Below, piece by piece: positions 1-7,354 of a DNA stretch of 43,963 nt. Position numbers and translations under genes: made by a program. Below the pieces are notes generated by a model that saw only the letters and a list, made by a program, of their open reading frames with translations, was not told where the DNA came from and searched no databases. The DNA comes from Acidisphaera sp. L21 (GTDB lineage: Bacteria; Pseudomonadota; Alphaproteobacteria; Acetobacterales; Acetobacteraceae). The DNA is taken from assembly GCF_009765685.1 (NCBI RefSeq), contig NZ_LMUY01000145.1:163827-207789 (forward strand), read 5' to 3'. Within the stretch, counting starts at the first letter, position 1. The number at the start of each line of letters is the position of its first letter.

Positions 1-1590
1 CTCGCGCCCAGCATCGCGGTCGGGTCCCTTGGCGATGGCGACGATCTTCACGTCCTGCACGCCCAGATCGGCCAGAATGCCACGAACGGCAGAAAGCTGG
101 CCGGCGCCGCCGTCGATCAGCACCAGGTCGGGCCAGTTGCTGGCGTCACCCTCCGCCTGCTCCCGCAGGGCACGGCCGAACCGGCGCTCCAACACCTCGC
201 GCATCATGCCGAAATCGTCGCCGGGTGTGATGGCGCTGCGGATGCTGAACTTGCGGTAGGCGTTCTTATTGGGGCCTTCCGGGCCGAACACCACCATCAC
301 GCCGTATGGGTTGGTGCCCATGATGTGGCTGTTGTCATAGCACTCGATGCGCTCTGGCGCCGCACCCAGGTCGAATAGTTGGGCCACGCCCTCCAGCAAT
401 TTGGCCTGCCCGGCGCTTTCCGCCAGCCGCCGCTCCAGCGCCTCCCGGGCGTTGGTGACGGCGTGTTCCACGACGGCGCGTTTCTCGCCGCGCTGCGGGG
501 TGGCGATTTCCACTTTGCGGCTCGCCTTCAGGCAAAGCGCTTCGGTCACCAACTCGGTCTCGGGCAGGGCATGGCTGGTCAGCAGCAATGGCGGCGGCGG
601 CTTGTCATCGTAGAACTGGGCGATGAATGCCTCCAGCACCTGGCCGGCTTCCTCGTGCCGGGCGTGGGTGGGGTAGAAGGCGCGGTTGCCGTTGTTGCGG
701 CCGCCGCGGACGAAGAATACCTGTACGCAGGTTTGCCCGGCGGTCTGGTAGGCGGCGATGACGTCGGCGTCCTCGAGGCTGGCCGGGTTCATGATCCCGG
801 TGCCCTGCACATGGGTCAGCGCGCGGATCCGGTCCCGGGCGGCGGCGGCGCGCTCGAACTCCAGGTTGGCGGAGGCGGCTTCCATCTCGGCCGCCAACTC
901 CGCCTGCACCCCGGCGGCGCGGCCCTGCAGGAACGCCTTGGCCTGCGCCACCAGCTTGGCATACGCATCTGGCTCGATGCGGCCCACGCACGGTGCGCTG
1001 CAGCGCTTGATCTGGTGCAGGAGGCACGGGCGGGATCGATTGCGGAACACCGTGTCGGCGCAGGATCGCAACAGGAACACCCGCTCCATCGCCACCACGG
1101 TCTGGTTCACCGCCCAGGCGGAGGCGAAGGGCCCCCAGTAGCTGCGACCCTTCACCTGGTTGCCGCGGAACTTGGCGATCTGCGGATAGGCGTGCTCCTC
1201 CGTCAACATCAGCCACGGGTAGGATTTGTCGTCGCGCAGCACGATGTTGTAGCGCGGCTTGAGCCGCTTGATGAGGTTGGCCTCCAGCAGCAGCGCCTCG
1301 GCCTCGGTATGGGTGGTGACGATCTCCATGCTGGCGGTGTGCGACACCATCAGCCGCAGCCGCTCCTCCAGCCGGCCCAACTGGGTGTAGTTCGTCACCC
1401 GCTTCTTCAGGCTGCGTGCCTTGCCGACGTAGAGGGCGTCACCCTTTGTATCGAGCATACGATAGACGCCCGGGCTGGTCGGCATGGTGGCCAACGCTCG
1501 CTCGATCACACCGACTCCGGTGAGCGGAACTTCATTAACCAACTCGGACAAAAGCTGCCTCTGAAACGAACACGGGTCTGCGAAATTCAT
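1..1590 (-). CDS. uvrC: UvrABC system protein C (excinuclease subunit), truncated by the window edge
   Basis: UvrC makes the dual incisions in nucleotide excision repair after UvrA/UvrB have marked the damage. The frame reads from ATG at 1590 to the left edge with no stop, giving 530 codons of a protein that is usually about 610-640 residues. The C-terminal part, including the helix-hairpin-helix pair, therefore lies outside. Visible: the N-terminal GIY-YIG nuclease (TSPGVYRM, then [13 protein letters not shown], about residues 30-65); the cysteine-containing stretch [17 protein letters not shown] near residue 190; a UVR-like coiled segment ([17 protein letters not shown]); and near the edge [14 protein letters not shown] of the RNase H-like endonuclease half. 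The start was chosen because it gives the usual short leader before the GIY-YIG domain. A perfect DnaA box lies 11 bases upstream of the ATG. The identification is secure. Confidence 0.96.
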   Translation of the reverse strand, partial: MNFADPCSFQRQLLSELVNEVPLTGVGVIERALATMPTSPGVYRMLDTKGDALYVGKARSLKKRVTNYTQLGRLEERLRLMVSHTASMEIVTTHTEAEALLLEANLIKRLKPRYNIVLRDDKSYPWLMLTEEHAYPQIAKFRGNQVKGRSYWGPFASAWAVNQTVVAMERVFLLRSCADTVFRNRSRPCLLHQIKRCSAPCVGRIEPDAYAKLVAQAKAFLQGRAAGVQAELAAEMEAASANLEFERAAAARDRIRALTHVQGTGIMNPASLEDADVIAAYQTAGQTCVQVFFVRGGRNNGNRAFYPTHARHEEAGQVLEAFIAQFYDDKPPPPLLLTSHALPETELVTEALCLKASRKVEIATPQRGEKRAVVEHAVTNAREALERRLAESAGQAKLLEGVAQLFDLGAAPERIECYDNSHIMGTNPYGVMVVFGPEGPNKNAYRKFSIRSAITPGDDFGMMREVLERRFGRALREQAEGDASNWPDLVLIDGGAGQLSAVRGILADLGVQDVKIVAIAKGPDRDAGRE

Positions 1591-1600
1591 CCACCGAATT

Positions 1601-1609
1601 TGTGGATAA
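1601..1609 (-). promoter_or_regulatory. Perfect DnaA box in the uvrC leader
   Basis: The minus strand reads TTATCCACA, an exact match to the strongest DnaA box. It sits between the folB operon end and the uvrC start, 11 bases upstream of the uvrC ATG. Only one clear box is present, so this looks like a possible DnaA control site or a chance match and not an origin. Confidence 0.45.
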
Positions 1610-1642
1610 CTCTGTGGGGGACCATGTGTGAAGGACCCCGAC

Positions 1643-1660
1643 TCCGCAGGTTTCTGCGGA
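1643..1660. repeat. Perfect 7-bp inverted repeat between folB and uvrC
   Basis: TCCGCAG and CTGCGGA are separated by GTTT, so the site can form a tight hairpin on either strand. No T-run follows on either side, so it is a weak candidate for a terminator of the folB operon and could equally be an operator. The rest of the 190-base gap (1591-1779) holds the DnaA box and an AT-rich stretch around 1705-1720. Confidence 0.4.
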
Positions 1661-1779
1661 TTCCGTCGCCTTGCCTAGCATTTGGGCACTCTGCTTAACA
1701 CGCTGATTTCATTATATTTTGCCAGATCGCTTTGTCACGAAATTAGAACATGGCGTTAGTCGACTGACTTTATTGCGTG

Positions 1780-2214
1780 TCAATCACCCCGGGTGGACAA
1801 GTTTGTTCGCTCGCGCTCGATCTCCACACCGACGGATGCGAGATCGTCGAAAACGTCAAGCTTTTCCACACGGATCCGAACGACTTTTACCCGGTCGTCT
1901 GCCATGCAGATTTCGGCCAGCCGTTCCGCCAGCGTCTCCACCAACATCACATGCCCGGCGGCCACTATCGCGCGGACCGAGCGTGCGACCGCCTCGTAAT
2001 CCACCACCCGCCCCAACTCGTCGCGACCGACCCCGGCGCGTGACAATCCGGTGCCAGTGGCCGTCTCCTCCGCCACGCCAAGGTCGACGTTGATGCGAAT
2101 GCGCTGCTTGGCGGCGTGTTCGTGTGGGTATATCCCGATGGAGGCGGGCAGCACCATGTCCCGCAGGAACACGTGGCGGATGCCCCGCCCGGCTAGTCGT
2201 GGCGGATCGATCAT
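1780..2214 (-). CDS. folB: Dihydroneopterin aldolase
   Basis: FolB cleaves 7,8-dihydroneopterin to 6-hydroxymethyl-7,8-dihydropterin and glycolaldehyde in tetrahydrofolate synthesis. The 144-residue product has the usual length for the family plus a short N-terminal tail. Family features seen: the opening IRHVFLRDMVLPASIGIYPHE with the conserved IGxxxHE element, then RIRINVDLGV, the VVDYEAVARSVRAIV helix, HVMLVETLAERLAE with the catalytic-region Glu, and VRIRVEKLD near the end. The start ATG overlaps the stop of the upstream pteridine-reductase-like gene by four bases (ATGA, 2211-2214), so the two are translationally coupled and both probably act in pterin/folate metabolism. The assignment rests on sequence plus context and is firm. 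Confidence 0.92.
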   Translation of the reverse strand: MIDPPRLAGRGIRHVFLRDMVLPASIGIYPHEHAAKQRIRINVDLGVAEETATGTGLSRAGVGRDELGRVVDYEAVARSVRAIVAAGHVMLVETLAERLAEICMADDRVKVVRIRVEKLDVFDDLASVGVEIERERTNLSTRGD

Positions 2215-2972
2215 TCCACAGGCCCCCCGTCCCTGGCGGGACTCCATTGCAAGTGTTGGCCGCCATCCAGGGCGATCATCTGGCCCGTCATGGATCGCAG
2301 GGCAAGGATGGCGAGCACGGCCTGCGCGATCTCCGTCGGGCTGGTGCCGCGACCGAGTGGGGTGGAGGCGCATTGCCGGGCAAATTGTTCCGCCGTCTGG
2401 CGCGGGCTGGGCAGGGCAGGGCCAGGGCCGATCGCGTTGACCCGGATGCGCGGCGCCAGGGCCAGGGCCAGCGATTGCGTCAGCGCCCACAGCCCGGCCT
2501 TCGACACGCTGTAGGAGACGAAATGCGGCGTCAACGACCACACGCGTTCGTCCAGCATGTTCACGATCAGCCCCTCGGCATTCGGCGGCAGCGCGCGGGC
2601 GAAAGCTTGGCTCAGCACGAAGGGCGCGCGCAGATTGGGTTCGATATGGGCGTCCCAGCTGGCGCGATCGGCGCTGTCCCATTCGTCACGCTCGAACACG
2701 CTGGCGTTGTTGACCAAGATGCCGATCGGTCCCACCGCCGCAGTCGCCTCGGCGATGAGTGCGGCGGTTTCAGCCTCCTGCGCCAGGTCGGCGGTGATGA
2801 CCGCGGCGCGGCCGCCGGCGGTGCGGATGTCGGCGGCCGTGGCCTCCGCCGCGTTGCGGCTGCCGCGGCAATGGATGGCAACCGGATGGCCGGCAGCAGC
2901 CAGCGCCATCGCAATGGATCGTCCCAGGCGTTGCGCGCCGCCGGTCACGATAGCGCTGAGGTGTTCGGTCAT
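2211..2972 (-). CDS. SDR family pteridine reductase-like protein (FolM-type)
   Basis: This 253-residue short-chain dehydrogenase/reductase is likely to reduce dihydropterin or dihydrofolate with NADPH. The nucleotide-binding loop reads TGGAQRLGRSIA. The Arg in place of the usual glycine pattern is characteristic of pteridine reductases (PTR1/FolM), where it reflects NADPH preference. Other SDR marks are ILVNNASVF (NNA motif) and the catalytic YSVSK (YxxxK). The C-terminal half has NAIGPGP and the closing MIALDGGQHL. It is the first gene of a two-gene unit with folB (four-base overlap), which strongly supports a pterin role. It could act as an alternative dihydrofolate reductase or as a dihydromonapterin reductase; the sequence does not decide between them. 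Confidence 0.8.
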   Translation of the reverse strand: MTEHLSAIVTGGAQRLGRSIAMALAAAGHPVAIHCRGSRNAAEATAADIRTAGGRAAVITADLAQEAETAALIAEATAAVGPIGILVNNASVFERDEWDSADRASWDAHIEPNLRAPFVLSQAFARALPPNAEGLIVNMLDERVWSLTPHFVSYSVSKAGLWALTQSLALALAPRIRVNAIGPGPALPSPRQTAEQFARQCASTPLGRGTSPTEIAQAVLAILALRSMTGQMIALDGGQHLQWSPARDGGPVE

Positions 2973-3048
2973 AGCCCGGCATGTAGCGACGCCATTGCGG
3001 TTGCGCTACCCGCCGCTAGGCTGGCGCGAAACGGTGGGAGGACTCGCA

Positions 3049-3792
3049 ATGAACCAGATCGACCTAAAGGGCCGTGTGGCCGTGGTGACCGGCGGTGCGC
3101 GTGGCATCGGCCTGGCAGTCGCGGACCGGGCCGCGCAGTCCGGCGCCACGGTCGTGCTGTGGGATCGTGACGCTGCCAGGCTGGAGCAAGCCGTCGCCTC
3201 GCTTCCAGGTGCCGCCGGCATCGCCGTCGACCTGACCGACGAGGCGGCCGTGCGCGATGCCGTGGCCCGGACGGAGGCAGCGCAGGGGCGGATCGACATC
3301 CTGGTGAACAACGCCGGCATCACGGGCGGCAACGCCCCGACCTGGGAACTGCCGGTGGCGGAGTGGCGGCGGGTGGTGGAGGTGAATTTGATCGCGCCCT
3401 ATCTGGTCAGCGCCGCCGTGCTGCCCGGTATGGTCGCGCGGGGCTACGGCCGCCTGGTCAACATCGCCAGCGTGGCCGGCAAGGAAGGCAATCCCAATGC
3501 CTCCCACTATAGCGCGTCCAAGGCCGGGTTGATCGCGTTGACCAAGTCGCTGGGCAAGGAATTGGCCGGCAAGGGCGTGATGGTGAACTGCATCACCCCC
3601 GCTGCCGCCAAGACCGAGTTGTTCGACCAGATGACCGAGGCGCAGATCGCCTACATGCTGGGCAAGATTCCGATGGGCCGGTTCGTGAAGGTGGAGGAGA
3701 TCGCGGCACTGGCGGTGTGGCTGATGAGCGAGGATTGCTCCTTCTCCACCGGCGCAGTGTTCGACATCACCGGCGGTCGCTCCACCTATTAG
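3049..3792 (+). CDS. SDR family NAD(P)-dependent oxidoreductase
   Basis: This is a classical 247-residue SDR: TGGARGIG cofactor loop, ILVNNAGITGG, catalytic IASVAG serine region and YSASK, and a C-terminal IPMGRFVKVEEIAALAVWL block ending in FDITGGRSTY. GGGAGGA at 3036-3042 lies 6 bases before the chosen ATG. The ending GGRSTY is common in sugar and sugar-acid dehydrogenases, and the convergent neighbour is an aldose 1-epimerase. Oxidation of a sugar or deoxy-sugar acid is therefore a reasonable guess, but a 3-oxoacyl-ACP reductase-like annotation is also possible. It diverges from the pteridine reductase gene with a 76-bp gap and overlaps the convergent epimerase gene by four bases. Substrate unknown. 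Confidence 0.85.
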   Translation: MNQIDLKGRVAVVTGGARGIGLAVADRAAQSGATVVLWDRDAARLEQAVASLPGAAGIAVDLTDEAAVRDAVARTEAAQGRIDILVNNAGITGGNAPTWELPVAEWRRVVEVNLIAPYLVSAAVLPGMVARGYGRLVNIASVAGKEGNPNASHYSASKAGLIALTKSLGKELAGKGVMVNCITPAAAKTELFDQMTEAQIAYMLGKIPMGRFVKVEEIAALAVWLMSEDCSFSTGAVFDITGGRSTY

Positions 3793-4718
3793 AGGTCGGT
3801 GACGGTGAAGCGGATTTGCCGCTGCAACGTATCGCCGGGGTGGACGACCCGCAGACCGTGATCCGCCACGTCGTCCATGTGATTGATCGCGTCGGTCATG
3901 TTGCTGGCAGGTTCCACGGCGAAGAACGGCTTTGCCTCGGGCGTGAAAACCACCAGGTGGCGAAAAATATCGTCGCCGGCGATCGTCACCCGGATGCCAT
4001 GTTCTGGCCGGGTGATCTCCGCCCGCCCAGTCCACGCAGCGTAGCAGTTGTCCAAGGCCGGGCCGTCGATGACCCGGCCTGGATCGAAGCTCCAATTGCC
4101 ATCGAGAGGCAGGCGGGCATCCGGCAGTGAGTCGGCGCCTGTATGCCAGACGGATCCGGCGCGGAACGCCAATGCCGTCTGCGGCGTGCGGGGCTGGAAC
4201 GGATGCAGCCCGAGCCCTACTGGTTGGTTGCGCGTGTCGGTGTTGGTCAGCGTGATCGTGACGTCCAACTCGTCCGGCTTCAGCGAGTAGCGCAGGGTGG
4301 CCGTGTAGCGATAAGGCCAGCGGCAACCACCCGGTTTGACCGTAGGGTCGGTCGCTGGGTCGTGGCGCAGGGTGAGTTCCGCCTCGGTCGCGGTCTGGTT
4401 TGATACCTCCCACCCGCGCTGCCAAGCATTGCCGTGGATAGTGTGGGGGTGGTCACCGAAATCGCGCTCGAGCTGGAATTCCTCTCCCTCGAAGGTGAAG
4501 CGGCCCCAGGCGATGCGGTTTGAAAACGGAATCAAAGGAAAGCAGGACAGTAGCCGCGAATTGGTGCCGGCGAGGATTTCGGGTGACGTGTGCCGGAATA
4601 TATCGACCCCGCGCCTGGTCCATCCCCCCACGCTGCCGCCGATGGCGGGGCAAATCAGGAGCGCGGCATCGCCGGCGGTGAGTTCCAGCATTGGATCGGC
4701 TTCCCCGTTTTCCATCAC
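3789..4718 (-). CDS. Aldose 1-epimerase family protein (GalM-like)
   Basis: Aldose 1-epimerases interconvert alpha and beta anomers of sugars. The 309-residue product carries the substrate Arg region SNRIAWGRF, the first catalytic His in HTIHGNAWQRGWEV, the second in GLGLHPF, and the catalytic Glu in FFAVEPASNMTDAINHM, all in the family order. The reading frame can start at GTG (4718) or at the next codon, ATG (4715); neither has a strong ribosome binding site, and a start at a later Met (residue 10) is possible. It converges on the SDR gene and the stops overlap (3789-3792), suggesting a linked but oppositely transcribed sugar-metabolism pair. Family assignment is firm, the sugar is unknown. 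Confidence 0.88.
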   Translation of the reverse strand: MMENGEADPMLELTAGDAALLICPAIGGSVGGWTRRGVDIFRHTSPEILAGTNSRLLSCFPLIPFSNRIAWGRFTFEGEEFQLERDFGDHPHTIHGNAWQRGWEVSNQTATEAELTLRHDPATDPTVKPGGCRWPYRYTATLRYSLKPDELDVTITLTNTDTRNQPVGLGLHPFQPRTPQTALAFRAGSVWHTGADSLPDARLPLDGNWSFDPGRVIDGPALDNCYAAWTGRAEITRPEHGIRVTIAGDDIFRHLVVFTPEAKPFFAVEPASNMTDAINHMDDVADHGLRVVHPGDTLQRQIRFTVTDL

Positions 4719-4815
4719 TGTAGCGTGGCGATTGTGCCTGGGTCACCCGTCATGACGACCGAATTTGCCGGAGGTTGCCACTACAGCGGCGCGCTGGCAG
4801 CCGTCGGCAAAAAAT

Positions 4816-4832
4816 ATTGTGCAGCGCACAAT
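4816..4832. promoter_or_regulatory. Perfect 7-3-7 inverted repeat, probable operator upstream of the sRNA promoter
   Basis: ATTGTGC and GCACAAT are separated by AGC. The palindrome ends 5 bases before the predicted -35 element of the small RNA gene, where a transcription factor dimer could activate or repress it. The TGC/GCA core loosely recalls sites of PhaR-like regulators, but this is only a resemblance. Confidence 0.5.
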
Positions 4833-4837
4833 TTCTC

Positions 4838-4866
4838 TTGCAGACGTGCCTCGTCTGTCATAAATT
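4838..4866 (+). promoter_or_regulatory. Sigma70-type promoter of the small RNA
   Basis: TTGCAG (4838-4843) and TAAATT (4861-4866) are separated by exactly 17 bases. The expected transcription start, about 7 bases after the -10 box, coincides with the first base of the 5' hairpin of the predicted RNA. Confidence 0.55.
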
Positions 4867-4872
4867 AACGGC

Positions 4873-4953
4873 GCGGTGAGGCTTTGGCCTCGCTGCTTCT
4901 TGGACGTTTCCTCCCTAAACTTGGCGGTGCCTATGGCGCCGCCTTCTTTTTTT
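4873..4953 (+). ncRNA. Small RNA with anti-Shine-Dalgarno loop (resembles alphaproteobacterial alpha-r15/NfeR1-type sRNAs)
   Basis: This 81-base transcript is predicted from structure alone. It begins with a 10-bp stem (4873-4882 with 4887-4896, two G-U pairs, loop TTTG). Next comes a linker with GTTT-CCTCCCT-AAAC (4906-4920), where a weak 4-bp stem exposes the anti-Shine-Dalgarno sequence CCTCCCT. It ends in a 9-bp terminator hairpin and a T-run. A promoter is spaced correctly upstream. A segment of this kind around CGTTTCCTCCCTAAACTTGG is, from memory, conserved in alphaproteobacterial trans-acting sRNAs such as alpha-r15/NfeR1, which block translation by pairing with ribosome binding sites. 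No open reading frame occupies this 327-base gap. The family name is a suggestion; the RNA gene itself is well supported. Confidence 0.7.
4923..4953 (+). terminator. Rho-independent terminator of the small RNA
   Basis: A 9-bp stem, GGCGGTGCC with GGCGCCGCC (one U-G pair, loop TAT), is followed by TTC and a run of seven T's or more (4944-4953). The T-run is on the plus strand only, so it is unidirectional and belongs to a plus-strand transcript. No T-run follows on the minus strand for the carotenoid operon that ends at 5046. Confidence 0.85.
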
Positions 4954-5045
4954 GTGGAGGCGCCGCAAGTCCACCATGTTTGAGCCTGTTACGCAATCGG
5001 CAACTGCGTTCCCTGCATCATTGATTACGCTTACTTGCTGCGCGG

Positions 5046-5468
5046 CTAATTAAAGTAGCGCAGGGCGAAGTGGATCACACCGCCGGTTGGACCAAGCTGA
5101 AACGCAGCGTCGTCGAACGAAGGCGGCCCGAACCGCATCTTCGCATCGTTGGAAAACCCGATCCCCTCCTTCGGCATGCCCAGAAAACTGCGGTCGATCT
5201 TGTCGTTGCCGTTCTCGTCCTGGAATGCCTGCGCCGCGTAGGTGCCGGGCGGCACGCCGCTGATGCGGATGGTAACGGAGCCGGGGTTGGCACGCGCGCG
5301 GGCGTGGTAGCGACAAGTCTCCTGGAGGAAAGTTGCCCGGTCACAGATCGCGACCAGCACCTCCCCGGTGGCGGAGTGCACGCCGGTTACCGTCACCTCG
5401 ACGACGCCCGGCTCGGCTCGGGCGGTTGCCACCGACAGCAGCAGCGCGACGACAATGCGGGCTTTCAC
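5046..5468 (-). CDS. DUF2141 domain secreted protein
   Basis: This 140-residue protein starts with an apparent signal peptide (hydrophobic VVALLLSVATARA, cleavage about residue 18-20) and is otherwise a single DUF2141 domain: VEVTVTGVHSATGEVLVAI near the N-terminus, GTYAAQAFQDENGNDKIDR in the middle, and GIGFSNDAK later. The domain is a small beta-rich module of unknown function, and the DENGNDKID stretch could bind calcium. It starts with GTG in a four-base overlap (GTGA) with the glycosyltransferase stop. It is thus the last gene of the carotenoid operon and may be co-expressed for an envelope or pigment-export role; that role is inferred from position only. Confidence 0.8.
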   Translation of the reverse strand: MKARIVVALLLSVATARAEPGVVEVTVTGVHSATGEVLVAICDRATFLQETCRYHARARANPGSVTIRISGVPPGTYAAQAFQDENGNDKIDRSFLGMPKEGIGFSNDAKMRFGPPSFDDAAFQLGPTGGVIHFALRYFN

Positions 5469-6559
5469 TGCGCGACGTAGGCGCGGCCGCGCCAGGTGGC
5501 CGGGCGACCGCGCAGCATTCGCAGCAACGCGGCCCACTGCACCACCAGCAGGCCGGCAACTCCCACCGGATGCACCAGCGCGCTCAACACCGGCTGGCGG
5601 AACCGGGCGGCAAGCAGTAGGCGCATCCCGATGCCCATCACCAATGCAAGCATGGCCGGCGAACTGGGCGCCGCCAGCATCAGGATTGCCGGCAGGATCT
5701 GACCGCCGACCAGCAGCGCCGTCCAAGCCAGCAACGCCACCGGCTTTGCCATGCCCTCGGTCGCATTCTTGCCCAGGCCGGACCACAACTCCGCGGCCGA
5801 ACTATACATGCGGCAGGTGGCGAAGCTGGTGGCGTCGAACAAGCCCGTCATCTCCCCGGCCCGGCGGAAGGCGCGGGGCAGCGTCAGCCCGTCATGCAGG
5901 GAGGCGCGGATCGCGCCATGCCCGCCCGCCCGGTCGTAGGCAGCGCGGCGGGCGATGAACAACTGGCCGCAGCCAGCGCCCAGCGCCACGGAGGGCGAGC
6001 GGCGCATCATTGGCATCGGCAGGAAGCCGACCAGCAGGAAGTGGATCAGCGGCAACAGTAATTGTTCCGACCAGGTGTGGACCGCCTGCTGCGGAAAGCC
6101 GCTGGCTAGGCCGACGGGGTTGCGGTCCATGAATCCGGCCATGCGCGACAGCGACTCTGGCGCCAGGCGGACGTCTGCATCGACGAACACCAGCAGGTCG
6201 TGCTGCGCCGCCCGGCCCAGTATGGCACAGGCGTGCTGCTTGCCGGACCACCCGGCAGGCAGCGCCGGGCCGCTGATGACGCGCAGCCGCGGGTCCGGGA
6301 TCTCGCGCAGGATGTCGGCAGTGCGATCGGTGGAGCCGTCATTCAACACCACCAACTCGATCTCGACCCCGGTATTGCTGAGGATCGCGGCGATGGCCGG
6401 GCCGATATTGGCTTCCTCGTTCCGGGCGGGGATCAGGACCGATATCTTGTGTGGCAGCGTCGTCGGTGCGGGGGTGGCGAGTTCGTGCAGGTTCAGCAGG
6501 GTGAGCACGAACGGGCCGAACGCGAGCACCAGGGTGACGATCCCTAGTGCCAGGATCAT
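5465..6559 (-). CDS. Glycosyltransferase family 2, probable carotenoid or hopanoid-type glycosyltransferase
   Basis: The 364-residue protein has an N-terminal membrane anchor (about residues 1-22), a GT2 catalytic domain (VLIPARNEEANIG, LNDGSTDRT, and the metal-binding VFVDADVRL), and several C-terminal transmembrane segments (about residues 268-350). This layout matches CrtQ and HpnB-like enzymes that transfer sugar to membrane lipids. It starts at ATG 6559 with a four-base overlap with the acyltransferase stop and is followed by a four-base overlap with DUF2141. Between two CrtI-like desaturases with an acyltransferase and a DUF2141 gene, the best guess is glycosylation of a carotenoid carboxyl or hydroxyl, as in staphyloxanthin-type pathways. 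The acceptor cannot be read from the sequence. Confidence 0.85.
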   Translation of the reverse strand: MILALGIVTLVLAFGPFVLTLLNLHELATPAPTTLPHKISVLIPARNEEANIGPAIAAILSNTGVEIELVVLNDGSTDRTADILREIPDPRLRVISGPALPAGWSGKQHACAILGRAAQHDLLVFVDADVRLAPESLSRMAGFMDRNPVGLASGFPQQAVHTWSEQLLLPLIHFLLVGFLPMPMMRRSPSVALGAGCGQLFIARRAAYDRAGGHGAIRASLHDGLTLPRAFRRAGEMTGLFDATSFATCRMYSSAAELWSGLGKNATEGMAKPVALLAWTALLVGGQILPAILMLAAPSSPAMLALVMGIGMRLLLAARFRQPVLSALVHPVGVAGLLVVQWAALLRMLRGRPATWRGRAYVAQ

Positions 6560-7347
6560 CCTTCACCGCCATGGCTGGGGTCGAAGCGGCGGCCGATCGC
6601 GGCAGCGCAGAGCCGGCGCCACAGATCGTAAAGGCCGCCCACACCGGCCATACCGTGCAGCAGCGGCGTGAACAGCGCCGGGTTCCGGGTCACGGATTCG
6701 GCGGCAAGCGTATCCATCGTGTCGGTCAAGGCGAACTCCAACCGCGCGGTCCAATCGGCCACGCTCCCCTCCCGACCGCTGTACAGCGGCTCGCCGAACC
6801 GCAACAGGGCCTCGGGGCGGCTTTCATTCCAGAATGGGTAGTCGATGGCCAGCGGGATGATGGTGGCGCCTGGGATGTGCCGGGCCAGATGCGCCAGGCC
6901 AGGTCGTAGGGTCACCGGGCGAACGCGTGGGTCGGTGAAGGCGCCCTCCGCCGTGATCCACAGCATCCCGCCGGGCCGGGCGAGCGCCGCGGTGCAGGTG
7001 CGCAGGAACTGCACGCCGCCCCGCCGGTCGTTCTGCGCCACGCCGAACACGCCCATTCGCTCCAGCAGGCCGTATTTCCCCAAAGCGACCTGGTCCATCG
7101 GCCCATACCCGGCGCGGCCGTGGAATAGCATGTCGCAGAGCAGGATATAGAGCGTCGGGTCCCACCAGGACGGGTGGTTCGAATACACGATCACCGGCCC
7201 GGCTGGCACGTGCGGCACGCCGGTTCGGGACAGGCGCACCGCGTGGAAGCGCCGGCCGACATACCAGCGCAGATACAACGCAAACAGCCGGAACAGCACG
7301 GGAGACCGCCGGGCGAGCCGGCGCTCTACGGCGGGGTCCGCTGTCAT
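6556..7347 (-). CDS. Lysophospholipid acyltransferase-type protein (PlsC family)
   Basis: The 263-residue protein carries the PlsC-family HX4D catalytic motif in YSNHPSWWDPTL. Further conserved blocks are FGVAQNDRRGGVQFL and the substrate-region WITAEGAFTDPRVRPV. An ATG at 7347 was preferred over Met codons 10 and 22 codons further upstream (7377 and 7413). It lies 7 bases after the upstream desaturase stop and gives the usual family N-terminus. In the operon it sits between the desaturase and the glycosyltransferase, as CrtO-like acyltransferases do in glycosylated, acylated C30 carotenoid clusters. It may attach a fatty acyl group to the sugar moiety. A role in ordinary phospholipid synthesis is possible but less likely here. 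Confidence 0.82.
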   Translation of the reverse strand: MTADPAVERRLARRSPVLFRLFALYLRWYVGRRFHAVRLSRTGVPHVPAGPVIVYSNHPSWWDPTLYILLCDMLFHGRAGYGPMDQVALGKYGLLERMGVFGVAQNDRRGGVQFLRTCTAALARPGGMLWITAEGAFTDPRVRPVTLRPGLAHLARHIPGATIIPLAIDYPFWNESRPEALLRFGEPLYSGREGSVADWTARLEFALTDTMDTLAAESVTRNPALFTPLLHGMAGVGGLYDLWRRLCAAAIGRRFDPSHGGEG

Positions 7348-7354
7348 CCCGGCA

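Noticed and set aside
379-1698. Plus-strand 439-codon frame overlapping uvrC
   Set aside because: It has no family features, is His/Gly/Gln-rich as expected for the complement of a GC-rich gene, and the minus strand encodes an unmistakable UvrC.
1591-1779. Possible replication origin because of a perfect DnaA box and AT-rich stretch
   Set aside because: Only one box is present, with no cluster, no dnaA, hemE or parAB nearby. A single leader site is the more modest reading.
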